A model generated the notes under the pieces. That model worked only from the letters and a program-made list of their open reading frames with translations. It ran no database searches and had not been told where the DNA came from. Of a stretch of 64,000 nt of DNA, positions 44,147-52,318 are shown in pieces. Numbering within the stretch: the stretch's first letter is position 1; each line of letters starts with the position of its first letter. This stretch comes from Clostridia bacterium (lineage in GTDB: Bacteria > Bacillota > Clostridia > UMGS1810). A program made the translations under genes and the position numbers. The stretch spans positions 1-64,000 of the forward strand of contig JAFUPN010000010.1 of NCBI GenBank assembly GCA_017481205.1, written 5' to 3'.

Positions 44147-45964
44147 TCATGCCTTGCTTTTTGCTTTTGCTCTGAGAGTCTTATCAAGAATCTTCTTTCT
44201 GATTCTCAGATTGTTCGGCGTAATTTCAAGAAGCTCATCATCACCGAGAAATTCTATACAGTTCTCAAGACTCATGGAAATAGGTGTTACAAGTCTCAGT
44301 GCATCGTCAGAGCCTGCAGCTCGGGTATTGGTTACATGCTTTTTCTTGCATACATTAACAACAATATCCTCTGAGCGGCTAGTCTCTCCCACTACCATAC
44401 CTTCGTATACCTCTACACCGGGGCCTATAAACAACGAGCCTCTTTCCTGAGAATTATACAAGCCGTAGGACACTGCTTCACCTGTTTCAAAAGCAATAAG
44501 CGAGCCCCTGGAACGAGTCGCAATATCTCCCTTGTATTCCTCATATCCGTTGAGAATATGGTTCATTATACCGTTTCCTCTGGTATCCGTAAGAAGCTGA
44601 GAGCGATAACCTATAAGACTTCTTGAAGGAATATTGTATTCTATTCTCGTAAAGCCGTTTGAACCGGCATTCATATTAAGCATCTGTCCTTTTCGCTCGC
44701 TGAGCTTTTCGATAACCGCACCTACATATTCATCGGGAACATCGACCACCAGAAGCTCCATTGGCTCCATCATCTTGCCATCGATTACCTTGTTGATAAC
44801 CTGTGGCTTTGAAACCTGGAACTCATAGCCCTGACGGCGCATGGTTTCTATAAGAATAGAAAGATGCAGCTCTCCTCTGCCGGAAACCTTGAAGCAATCT
44901 GCAGAATCTGTCTCCTCAACACGAAGGCTTACATTGGTATTAACCTCTTTAAACAGTCTGTCACGGAGATGACGTGAGGTTACATACTGTCCGTCCTGTC
45001 CGGCAAACGGGCTGTCGTTTACAGAGAAATTCATAGACAGTGTGGGCTCATCAATATTTATAAAAGGAAGCGGATCTATACAATCCGGCGCACAGATTGT
45101 CTCACCTATATGAACATCGGCAACACCTGAAACCAGGACGATATCGCCCACAGAAGCCTGCTGACATTCCACTCTCGAAAGACCCTCGTACTCATACATT
45201 TTTACAAGACGTATATTTGATGTGGAGCCGTCTTTTTTGCAGATAACCGCATTCTGGCCGACATTCATTGTGCCTCGCTCCACCCTTCCTACTGCCATTG
45301 TTCCCACATATTCGTCAAATTCAATATTGGACACAAGCATCTGCAACGGTCCGTCAATCTCACCCTTGGGCGCGGGAACATGCTCTACAATAGCATCAAA
45401 AAGTGCTTTCATATCACTTGTGGGAGTCTCCGGTGCAATAGTAGCATAACCGTCTCTTCCTGAAGCGTATATAACCGGTGCATTAAACTGATCATCAGTT
45501 GCCTCAAGCTCAAGAAAGAGCTCAAGCACCTCATCAACAACCTCATAGGGACGTGCATTGGGACGGTCAATTTTGTTTACAACGATTATAGGACAAAGAT
45601 TGAGCCCAAGAGCTTTTTTAAGCACAAAGCGTGTCTGAGGCATACAGCCTTCAAATGCATCAACAAGAATGAGCACACCGTCAACCATCTTGAGTACACG
45701 CTCAACCTCACCGCCGAAATCTGCATGTCCGGGGGTATCTACTATATTAATACGAGTATCGCCGTACATAAGTGAGGTATTTTTGGAAAGAATGGTAATA
45801 CCTCTCTCTTTTTCAAGGTCATTGTTGTCCATTACACGGTCATCAACCTGCTGATTTGCTCTGAAAATACCGCTCTGACGGAGCATAGCATCTACCAAAG
45901 TTGTCTTTCCGTGGTCAACATGTGCTATTATTGCGACATTTCTGAGTTTCTCTATAGTATTCAT
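44147..45964 (-). CDS. typA: GTP-binding protein TypA/BipA
   Basis: A ribosome-binding translational GTPase, 605 residues from [23 protein letters not shown]1 is [10 protein letters not shown]3 [11 protein letters not shown] and G4 NKIDRP. EF-G-like domains III and V and the BipA-specific C-terminal domain ([24 protein letters not shown]) are present. The start at 45964 is taken from GAAGG 7 nt upstream. Linked with ung. Confidence 0.96.
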   Translation of the reverse strand: MNTIEKLRNVAIIAHVDHGKTTLVDAMLRQSGIFRANQQVDDRVMDNNDLEKERGITILSKNTSLMYGDTRINIVDTPGHADFGGEVERVLKMVDGVLILVDAFEGCMPQTRFVLKKALGLNLCPIIVVNKIDRPNARPYEVVDEVLELFLELEATDDQFNAPVIYASGRDGYATIAPETPTSDMKALFDAIVEHVPAPKGEIDGPLQMLVSNIEFDEYVGTMAVGRVERGTMNVGQNAVICKKDGSTSNIRLVKMYEYEGLSRVECQQASVGDIVLVSGVADVHIGETICAPDCIDPLPFINIDEPTLSMNFSVNDSPFAGQDGQYVTSRHLRDRLFKEVNTNVSLRVEETDSADCFKVSGRGELHLSILIETMRRQGYEFQVSKPQVINKVIDGKMMEPMELLVVDVPDEYVGAVIEKLSERKGQMLNMNAGSNGFTRIEYNIPSRSLIGYRSQLLTDTRGNGIMNHILNGYEEYKGDIATRSRGSLIAFETGEAVSYGLYNSQERGSLFIGPGVEVYEGMVVGETSRSEDIVVNVCKKKHVTNTRAAGSDDALRLVTPISMSLENCIEFLGDDELLEITPNNLRIRKKILDKTLRAKAKSKA

Positions 45965-45999
45965 AAAAAGACCTTCTTTCATAATTGTATCAAATCATA

Positions 46000-46059
46000 A
46001 GCCGAAAGATGCCGAGATTACGCTGTTTAAGGCAGGTTCGGGCTATACTCCTTCGGCTA
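46000..46059. repeat. 60-bp hairpin unit related to the 276-bp element
   Basis: Begins AGCCGAAAGATGCCG and ends CTTCGGCTA, so it is self-complementary. Its core CGCTGTTTAAGGC-GGTTCGG matches, in reverse, the left 57 bp of the element at 18206. It lies in the typA leader region. Confidence 0.65.
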
Positions 46060-46096
46060 AGCCGCGCAAAAAACTTACGGCGTGCCATACATCAAA

Positions 46097-46120
46097 AAAC
46101 CCCTTCATTTGAAGGGGTTT
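46097..46120 (-). terminator. Terminator after rpmE
   Basis: 10-bp stem AAACCCCTTC/GAAGGGGTTT, 4-nt loop, T-run on the minus strand. Confidence 0.9.
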
Positions 46121-46133
46121 AAAACTGTATGAG

Positions 46134-46337
46134 TTATTTATCCAGACCGTATTTCTTTCTGAATTTTTCTACTCTTCCGCCTGTATCAACAAGCTTCTGC
46201 TTACCTGTGTAGAAAGGATGGCACTTTGAGCAAATTTCAACAGAAATGTTTTCTCTTGTAGAACCAACCTCAAATGTCTCACCGCAAGCGCATTTTACAG
46301 TTGTTGTCTTGTAATCGGGGTGTATTCCCTCTCTCAT
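46134..46337 (-). CDS. rpmE: 50S ribosomal protein L31, zinc type
   Basis: 67 residues, a complete bL31. The C+ (zinc) form is seen from CAC in VKCACGETF and CSKC in [14 protein letters not shown], the four zinc ligands. Highly conserved start [16 protein letters not shown]. Own promoter and terminator. Confidence 0.97.
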   Translation of the reverse strand: MREGIHPDYKTTTVKCACGETFEVGSTRENISVEICSKCHPFYTGKQKLVDTGGRVEKFRKKYGLDK

Positions 46338-46387
46338 TTATATCACCTCTTTCGTGAATTTGTACGTTCTATTTATCATACTTGGAT

Positions 46388-46416
46388 AGTATATCACAAA
46401 TTTTTCCCAATTGCAA
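46388..46416 (-). promoter_or_regulatory. Promoter of rpmE
   Basis: Minus strand TTGCAA, 17-bp spacer, TATACT. Confidence 0.65.
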
Positions 46417-46459
46417 GAGTTTTTTTTCATTTATTTAAAATTTTTTAGCTAAAAAACAA

Positions 46460-46488
46460 TTGATTTTTTGCTACATTTATGGTAATAT
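46460..46488 (+). promoter_or_regulatory. Promoter of mntP
   Basis: TTGATT, 17-bp spacer, TAATAT. The 42-bp leader to the gene has no visible yybP-ykoY manganese riboswitch. Confidence 0.5.
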
Positions 46489-46530
46489 CATATATTGTAA
46501 TTCAAAATGTAGTGATTTAAGGAGAAACTC

Positions 46531-47106
46531 ATGAAACTGTACGAATTAATACTTCTGGCGGCGGCGCTCTCTATGGACGCCTGTGCCGTATCCATATGCA
46601 AGGGCTTGTCTATGCGGCGCATCAACTATGCCCATGCACTCATCATCAGCCTGTCCTTTGGTGTCTTTCAGGCGCTTATGCCGACAATCGGATGGTTTTT
46701 GGGGTCAAGGTTTGAAAGCTATATAGTAAATATTGACCACTGGATTGCCTTTGCACTTTTGGCTTTTCTTGGTGCAAAAATGCTGTATGAGACCTTTACT
46801 GACAAGGAAGAAGAGATTGTCAAAAAAGAAAGTCTGCTTGACCTTAAAGAGGTTTTTGTCCTGTCTGTTGCAACAAGTATTGACGCTCTTGCCGCAGGTA
46901 TCACCCTTGCCTGTCTTAATGTTAATATTATATCTTCTGCTTCTCTTATTGGCATACTGACCTTCGGCTTCTGCTTTATCGGTGTGATAATCGGCAACAA
47001 ATTCGGTGCCAAATACAAAAGCAAGGCTGAAATCGCAGGCGGAGCTGTTCTTATTCTCATCGGCTTGAAAATCCTGCTTGAACATCTTGGAATAATTAAT
47101 TTTTGA
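46531..47106 (+). CDS. mntP: Manganese efflux pump MntP
   Basis: A 191-residue inner-membrane exporter with six segments and an internal duplication. The first half has ALSMDACAVSICKG and the second ATSIDALAAGITLA, each with the essential Asp. Upstream GGAGAAAC gives the start. A single gene between divergent rpmE and a terminator. Confidence 0.93.
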   Translation: MKLYELILLAAALSMDACAVSICKGLSMRRINYAHALIISLSFGVFQALMPTIGWFLGSRFESYIVNIDHWIAFALLAFLGAKMLYETFTDKEEEIVKKESLLDLKEVFVLSVATSIDALAAGITLACLNVNIISSASLIGILTFGFCFIGVIIGNKFGAKYKSKAEIAGGAVLILIGLKILLEHLGIINF

Positions 47107-47114
47107 TATAATTT

Positions 47115-47145
47115 AAATGTGGCTGTCCGAAAAACAGCCACATTT
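47115..47145 (+). terminator. Terminator after mntP
   Basis: 12-bp stem AAATGTGGCTGT/ACAGCCACATTT plus T-run, between convergent mntP and the VOC gene. Confidence 0.9.
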
Positions 47146-47180
47146 TTTCATAGGTAATTAAGGATTTATAGAGATATATC

Positions 47181-47561
47181 TTATACAAGGGGTGTCTTTC
47201 TGGAAATAAGATGAAGTATATTGCCCTCGGGGTCTCTGAAGAACATCGTTCCCACACCCTTATCATTTACAACGGCATCTGTGATAATCTCTGCTCCGGT
47301 TTTCTTAACTCTGTCAACCAGAACTTCAAAATCGTCTACAGAAATTGCTATATGTCTGATACCGGCTACACTGAGCTCAGTGGGAACATTTTCTGTTGAG
47401 GCTTTGCAGAACTCAATCATGCTCTTGTCTGCAAAAGCAATAAAATACGTACCCTTTCCGTTATCATATACAACCTCACCGTCAAACAGATCCTTGTACC
47501 AATCTGAAAGAGCCTTTGTGTCCTTAGCAAAAATTGCAATGTGTTCAATTCCGATTTTCAT
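47181..47561 (-). CDS. VOC superfamily (glyoxalase/dioxygenase-like) protein
   Basis: 126 residues made of two beta-alpha-beta-beta-beta modules. The likely metal ligands are His in IEHIAIF, Glu in MIEFCKA, His in IRHIAISV and Glu in EGNILHLIS, the glyoxalase I pattern. The exact substrate is unknown; lactoylglutathione lyase would be over-annotation without glutathione genes. It has GGAGAAAC as ribosome site and lies downstream of the DUF5685 operon, 21 bp after the membrane gene. Confidence 0.85.
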   Translation of the reverse strand: MKIGIEHIAIFAKDTKALSDWYKDLFDGEVVYDNGKGTYFIAFADKSMIEFCKASTENVPTELSVAGIRHIAISVDDFEVLVDRVKKTGAEIITDAVVNDKGVGTMFFRDPEGNILHLISRKTPLV

Positions 47562-47582
47562 AGTTTGTTTCTCCTTTAAAAT

Positions 47583-48089
47583 TTATTTTGGTAAAGCATA
47601 ATATATTTTCTGCATAAAAAGACTGTATGCATAATCATAAACAAAAAATGCAACAAGCATCATAAGCCACAGCAGCCATACAGGATAGCCGACATTCATG
47701 GGAATATTAAGCAGATAAACTGCAATAAGCCAGCAAACAAGCATATATGCATTGAAAATCACAAGCTTAAGCGCGAGTCTCAGCGGCAAAGAGCATATTT
47801 TGTCAAGCAAGGGCTTGAGCAGAGGATAATTTCCCACAACAACTGCATAAAGCACTGCATAGGTTTTTTCCGGCACGATAAAAAGACCGAGAATAGCCGA
47901 AGCTGCATAAGCCGCTGCAGAAAATCTTATGCTGAACATATTTACTCCTATGCCAATCATAGATGAGGCAAGAAATACAAATACAAGTCTTCCCACAGGA
48001 ATTGCCGATGACATTATAAGAAAAAGAAGCGCCAGTGCAGCCAATATACCGCCGAATGCCACATGACGGCTTTTATCCTTTAACAGCAT
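47583..48089 (-). CDS. Hypothetical membrane protein (third gene of the DUF5685 operon)
   Basis: 168 residues with about five membrane segments (12-30, 33-52, 56-76, 107-128, 135-158). The N-terminal [25 protein letters not shown] looks somewhat like ECF-transporter S components, but I cannot assign it. It overlaps the end of the DnaJ-like gene by 10 bp, which signals coupled translation. Confidence 0.65.
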   Translation of the reverse strand: MLLKDKSRHVAFGGILAALALLFLIMSSAIPVGRLVFVFLASSMIGIGVNMFSIRFSAAAYAASAILGLFIVPEKTYAVLYAVVVGNYPLLKPLLDKICSLPLRLALKLVIFNAYMLVCWLIAVYLLNIPMNVGYPVWLLWLMMLVAFFVYDYAYSLFMQKIYYALPK

Positions 48090-48724
48090 GGGATAAGGTC
48101 ACCGCCCATCATCTCACAACAGCAGTCTACGCATATGAGTGAAGAGCAAGTATCACAGTTACAGCAGCTGTCATGATTGTTATAGCCGTACTGATTGCTT
48201 CCTGCCGTATATGCTCCTCTGCGGGAATTCATTGCATTGAATGCATTACGGTATTCCATATTGTACGGATCAAGCTGTGTAGCACGGGCAAAATGCTGAA
48301 AAGCCATATCATGCCAGCCTCTGCGCTCCTTTACTACCCCCATAAGATAATGCCACTCTGCATTGCGCACGGTAACACCGTTGAGCGCTCTCTCGGCATC
48401 CTCAAGACGGTTTTCATTTATCATTTTGCGTATACCTGCCAGCTGGCTGCCGGAGCTGCCGGTATTTTGACTGCCGTAAAAGCCTCCGTTATAATAGCCG
48501 CCGTTTCCGGAATATCCGCTGCTTGTATTTCCCGCACCTTTATTTTTTGTGAGGTAATCATATGCCTCATTAATCTCGCGCATTTTTTCTGCCGCAAGGT
48601 CTGCCAGAGGATTGTTTACATATTTATCCGGATGATATTTTTTTGCAAGCTCACGGTATGCCTCTTTAATCTGAGCATCAGTTGCATTTGGAGGTACTCC
48701 GAGAATCTTATATGGATCTTTCAT
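48080..48724 (-). CDS. DnaJ-domain protein with Cys-rich tail
   Basis: 214 residues. J domain at 1-68 with the HPD motif in [11 protein letters not shown], then a Gly/Tyr/Ser linker (about 72-100) and a helical TPR-like part ([30 protein letters not shown]). The tail has 10 Cys among its last 30 residues (DSCCNCDTC..., [12 protein letters not shown]). It lacks the DnaJ G/F and zinc-finger layout, so it is a specialised J-protein and not the general DnaJ. It overlaps its upstream gene by 17 bp and its downstream gene by 10 bp. Confidence 0.85.
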   Translation of the reverse strand: MKDPYKILGVPPNATDAQIKEAYRELAKKYHPDKYVNNPLADLAAEKMREINEAYDYLTKNKGAGNTSSGYSGNGGYYNGGFYGSQNTGSSGSQLAGIRKMINENRLEDAERALNGVTVRNAEWHYLMGVVKERRGWHDMAFQHFARATQLDPYNMEYRNAFNAMNSRRGAYTAGSNQYGYNNHDSCCNCDTCSSLICVDCCCEMMGGDLIPCC

Positions 48725-49574
48725 TATTTTTATTCTTCCTTTCGGTTTTACTCATTACTTTTTTCAGCAGATAATCGGTTTTTGACCGTATGCCGAGATA
48801 TATTATATTATTAAGAATTTCTCTGTTCTTAAATTTTGGCAGTGCCTCATACTCGTAGCCGATGGAGCTTAGAGTCATATACAGGGTATCCTCAATGGAT
48901 TTTCTGATATTTTCATCAAGCTCACCCTTATAGCCTGATGCCGTGCAGAAAACATTAAAGCGCTTTGATTCATAATCCCTCTGCATATCATCGCAGGCAT
49001 CGGCAAGATACACATATCTGCCTATATTGTACCCAAGCCTGCCGCTTCCCTTGCATATATATTCAAACATATCCTGCATAATCATTGCAAAGGAATGCGC
49101 CGCCTCGTCAGGATATTCAGTACCTGATTTTTCTATATCCGACAAGGCAGAAAGATTATTTCTTATTCTTTCTATAAGACCGGAATAGTTATCCTTAAGC
49201 TTTCTTTTTGCGAACCAAAAAGGAGGCAACGCCGCAAGCGCTCTGAGGCTCCTGTCATCACGGATATCATCAAGAAGCTTATAGTATGTGAGTATAATAC
49301 TCATATCTGCCGCAAAGCTTACCGCCCTGTTTGAAGTAACAACGGTTCTCTTTGAAAAATTCTTAATGCAGCCCTCGCTGGAAAATTCCGGCTCGCCCTC
49401 AACCAACGCGTCAGCCATGATTGCAAGAAAGGTAAAATCGTAGTTAAGACCCAGTCGGACAAGCTGATTAAACTGCCTGCCCAAAGCCTTACACAAGCCG
49501 CAGTAATATGCCTTAAAAAGGTTAAACTCTTTAATTTTTAATTCATCTTTATATATATTAACATATCCAAACAT
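48708..49574 (-). CDS. DUF5685 family protein
   Basis: A 288-residue soluble helical protein. The start [32 protein letters not shown], with CGLC, is typical of DUF5685, as is [19 protein letters not shown]. Function unknown. It heads an overlapping operon with the DnaJ-like and membrane genes. There is no Shine-Dalgarno before the ATG, and the promoter places the transcript start at or next to the A of the ATG, so translation is probably leaderless. Confidence 0.8.
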   Translation of the reverse strand: MFGYVNIYKDELKIKEFNLFKAYYCGLCKALGRQFNQLVRLGLNYDFTFLAIMADALVEGEPEFSSEGCIKNFSKRTVVTSNRAVSFAADMSIILTYYKLLDDIRDDRSLRALAALPPFWFAKRKLKDNYSGLIERIRNNLSALSDIEKSGTEYPDEAAHSFAMIMQDMFEYICKGSGRLGYNIGRYVYLADACDDMQRDYESKRFNVFCTASGYKGELDENIRKSIEDTLYMTLSSIGYEYEALPKFKNREILNNIIYLGIRSKTDYLLKKVMSKTERKNKNNERSI

Positions 49575-49580
49575 ATCTAT

Positions 49581-49609
49581 ATTTTAATACAAACCCACAA
49601 TAATTGCAA
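49581..49609 (-). promoter_or_regulatory. Promoter of the DUF5685 operon (leaderless)
   Basis: Minus strand TTGCAA, 17-bp spacer, TAAAAT at 49581-49586. The expected transcript start is about 49574-49575, the first base of the start codon. Confidence 0.6.
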
Positions 49610-49641
49610 TATAAAAATATTAATAATATGTAAATTTAATA

Positions 49642-49669
49642 TTGTTTTTTTTCAGATATTTGATATAAT
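49642..49669 (+). promoter_or_regulatory. Promoter of rodA
   Basis: TTGTTT, 16-bp spacer, TATAAT. Divergent from the DUF5685 promoter, with about 30 bp between them. Confidence 0.6.
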
Positions 49670-49716
49670 TATAAATGATGGTATTTTACACAATAAACAA
49701 ACACGGAGTTATATAT

Positions 49717-50835
49717 ATGAAAAAGACAAGAAGCTTTAACTACTCAGACATGGATTTTTTACTTATTGCCCAGGCGGTGGTCTGCGCAATATTCGGTATA
49801 GTGATGATAAGCAGCGCAGTAAAGACATTGGACGGCGGTTCAAGATATCTGATAATACAAAGTGTATCTGCCCTTATAGGTCTCGGACTTATGTTTGTGC
49901 TGATAAGCATTGATTATAAAACACTTGGAAATCTAAGAAAAATCATTTACACGGTATGTCTGCTCATGCTGGTCACGGTGCTTATTATCGGTACCGGTGC
50001 TGAGGAAGTGGGCAGTAAAAGCTGGATTCGTTTCGGACCTATTGGAATACAGCCTTCGGAATTTGCAAAAATAGGATTTATTATCACATTTTCAAAGCAT
50101 GTTTCCTTAGTCGGTGAGGACATAAACAAACCAAGAAACGTATTTTCACTTTGCCTGCACCTTTTGGTAATTCTCGGACTTATTCTTCTGCAGCCGGACT
50201 TCGGTACTGCCATGGTATTTGTATTTATATTTGCGGGTATTATGTTTGTTTCGGGAATTTCATGGAAATATGTTTTATCTGCTGTTGGCGCAGTTGTAGC
50301 AGCAACACCTATGGCATGGTTTTTTCTCCTTAAGGAATATCAAAAAAAGCGTATACTTGTACTCTTCAACCCCGAAAGCGATCCTCTTGGCTCCGGCTAC
50401 CACGTTATACAGTCAAAAATTGCAATCGGCTCCGGGCAGATATACGGTAAGGGACTTTATCAGGGAACTCAGACTCAGCTTGGCTATCTCCCTGTGAAGC
50501 ATACGGACTTTATATATTCTGTAATCGGAGAGGAGCTGGGCATGATAGGCTGTGTGGTTGTAGCCGCACTGCTGTTTTCTCTGGTTTTGCGGTGTATATA
50601 CAACTCAAAACTCGCTAAAGACCAATTCGGCTCATGCATTTGTATCGGTGTTGCATTTATGTTTCTTGCACACATATTTGAAAATATAGGTATGTGTCTG
50701 GGGCTCATGCCCGTAACCGGTATACCTCTCCCCTTCTTCAGCTACGGCGGTTCTTCGATAATTACAAACTTTGCCGCAATAGGTCTGGTTATAAGCACTT
50801 ATATGAGAAGAAGGTTTATAACTTTTAATGATTAA
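49717..50835 (+). CDS. rodA: Rod shape-determining SEDS glycosyltransferase RodA
   Basis: A peptidoglycan polymerase of the SEDS family (RodA/FtsW), 372 residues and about ten membrane segments. WIRFGPIGIQPSEFAK and the periplasmic loop QGTQTQLGYLPVKHTDFIYSVIGEELG are the catalytic/substrate regions; the QTQLGYLPVKHTDFIF form favours RodA over FtsW. GIPLPFFSYGGSSIITNFAAIGL closes the protein. The start at 49717 follows CGGAG. Confidence 0.9.
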   Translation: MKKTRSFNYSDMDFLLIAQAVVCAIFGIVMISSAVKTLDGGSRYLIIQSVSALIGLGLMFVLISIDYKTLGNLRKIIYTVCLLMLVTVLIIGTGAEEVGSKSWIRFGPIGIQPSEFAKIGFIITFSKHVSLVGEDINKPRNVFSLCLHLLVILGLILLQPDFGTAMVFVFIFAGIMFVSGISWKYVLSAVGAVVAATPMAWFFLLKEYQKKRILVLFNPESDPLGSGYHVIQSKIAIGSGQIYGKGLYQGTQTQLGYLPVKHTDFIYSVIGEELGMIGCVVVAALLFSLVLRCIYNSKLAKDQFGSCICIGVAFMFLAHIFENIGMCLGLMPVTGIPLPFFSYGGSSIITNFAAIGLVISTYMRRRFITFND

Positions 50836-50843
50836 TATAATCA

Positions 50844-51086
50844 GGGAATGTTAAAAAATGCTCATACCGTTAAGTGGCAGAAACAGGCAATTTCAAATAA
50901 CATCTAATCTTTAGAATAAAATACTCAAACAACGTAGAAAACCGCGGATTCCGCGGTTTTCTTGACATTATTTCCACTTAAACTTTACCGCTCCGCGTAC
51001 CTTTGTACGCCTTCGAACATCTTCAAGCAAGGCAAGACCATGCTTGGGTTCAGTTCGTCCGTTTTGAGCTATTTTTTAAAATTCCC
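50844..51086. mobile_element. 243-bp inverted-repeat element (possible second MITE)
   Basis: The ends GGGAATGTTAAAAAATGCTC (50844-) and the complement at 51065-51086 match at about 20 of 22 aligned positions with one gap. Inside are the rodA terminator hairpin and a GCGTAC-CTTT-GTACGC hairpin (50995-51010). No ORF. The A/T-rich ends lower confidence. Confidence 0.45.
50938..50960 (+). terminator. Terminator after rodA
   Basis: 10-bp GC-rich stem AAAACCGCGG/CCGCGGTTTT with a 3-nt loop, flanked by A and T runs, so bidirectional. Confidence 0.85.
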
Positions 51087-51122
51087 AAAGCAGCTTATTT
51101 AACAGTCACTTTAATTTAAGTA

Positions 51123-52307
51123 TTATTCGATGCAGCTGTACACTATATTACGAAGCTCATAATGAACACGGATATCCCAGTTGTGTACATGCTGAAAATA
51201 GCTGATAGACAGTTGATTTTTTGGGTCAACCATAGCAAACGCACCTGCTGCACCATCCCAGCCAAATTCTCCTACCGGGCTCAGTGAGCCGCTGATACTT
51301 CTGTCCATGTGGGTACGAACACCAAGACCATAGCCATAGCCTTTTCTGAGTGTCTGAAAATCCTCATATTGCTGAGGATTCAGATGATTTTCAGCCATCA
51401 GCTCTACAGATGCGGAAGAAAGGAGTCTGTATCCGTTTTTACCTACACCGCCGTTTGCAAGAGCATCAATAAACACAGCATAATCTGCGGTACAAGAAGC
51501 AAGACCGGCACCGCCGCTTTCGTATTTGTCAGAAAGATTGTACGGGCACGCAAGCTGAGTTTGCTGAGCTTTTCTGTCTTCGTCAAAGCGATAGAGAGCT
51601 GCCATCCTTGACAGCCTTTCCTCATCCTTTGGTATTCCGAAAAAGGTATCATTCATTCCCAGAGGCTTAAAGATATTTTCTGACATATAGTCTCCAAGCT
51701 TCTGTCCTGACCATACCTCTATTAATGCACCAAGCACATCGTGACAAAGGCTGTATCTGTATCTTGTGCCGGGCTCAAAACCGAGAACGGTTTCAGCTAT
51801 TGCGCCAACCAAATCTCTTGTTGAGGTTTTACCCCTGGCTAATGCCTCCTTTATACCCTTTGCTTGAAGGTCATAATCAAGACCGGCACCCATGGTAAAC
51901 AAATCCTTAATTGTAATTTGATTTTCGGCATAGCCGTCTGCAGTTGCACCGATGCTCTCACCCTTGGTGCTTCCGCTGGTAATTGCTGCAGCATTATCGT
52001 TATTAAGATTATCCGAGGTAATCCTCATTTTTTCGTACTCAGGCAAATACTTTGAAACAGGGTCACTGAGCAAAAATCTGCCCTTTTCCATAAGCTGCAG
52101 TGCAGAAACACAGGTAAGCATTTTTGTCATGGAAAATATCATATAAATCTCATTTCCGTTCATGGGCTTGCTGTTTTCTCTGTCGCTCATACCGGTGTAA
52201 TATCTGTAAATCATTTCATGGCCTTTGTACACAATACAATCCACACCGGGTACATCATATTCATTTACAACTCTGTCAAGATAATCGTTAAGCTTTGAAA
52301 AATCCAT
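51123..52307 (-). CDS. Beta-lactamase-family serine hydrolase (esterase-like)
   Basis: 394 residues from the second ATG (52307), 7 nt after AAGGAG; the first ATG at 52313 is too close to it. The SxxK motif is S59-M-T-K62, and the C-terminal GWDGAAGAF stands where class C enzymes have KTG. The Y-x-N Tyr block reads YSLCHD, so the Asn is replaced. No signal peptide is seen, so it is cytosolic and unlikely to give drug resistance. Its ribosome site overlaps the stop of the GH26-like gene. A sugar esterase is a reasonable guess. Confidence 0.8.
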   Translation of the reverse strand: MDFSKLNDYLDRVVNEYDVPGVDCIVYKGHEMIYRYYTGMSDRENSKPMNGNEIYMIFSMTKMLTCVSALQLMEKGRFLLSDPVSKYLPEYEKMRITSDNLNNDNAAAITSGSTKGESIGATADGYAENQITIKDLFTMGAGLDYDLQAKGIKEALARGKTSTRDLVGAIAETVLGFEPGTRYRYSLCHDVLGALIEVWSGQKLGDYMSENIFKPLGMNDTFFGIPKDEERLSRMAALYRFDEDRKAQQTQLACPYNLSDKYESGGAGLASCTADYAVFIDALANGGVGKNGYRLLSSASVELMAENHLNPQQYEDFQTLRKGYGYGLGVRTHMDRSISGSLSPVGEFGWDGAAGAFAMVDPKNQLSISYFQHVHNWDIRVHYELRNIVYSCIE

Positions 52308-52318
52308 TGTCATTCTCC

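Noticed and set aside
46489-46530. yybP-ykoY manganese riboswitch before mntP
   Set aside because: The 42-nt leader shows no such fold or conserved blocks.
51123-52307. Beta-lactamase resistance gene
   Set aside because: No signal peptide, altered Y-x-N motif and a glycosidase partner; an esterase-type serine hydrolase is more likely.
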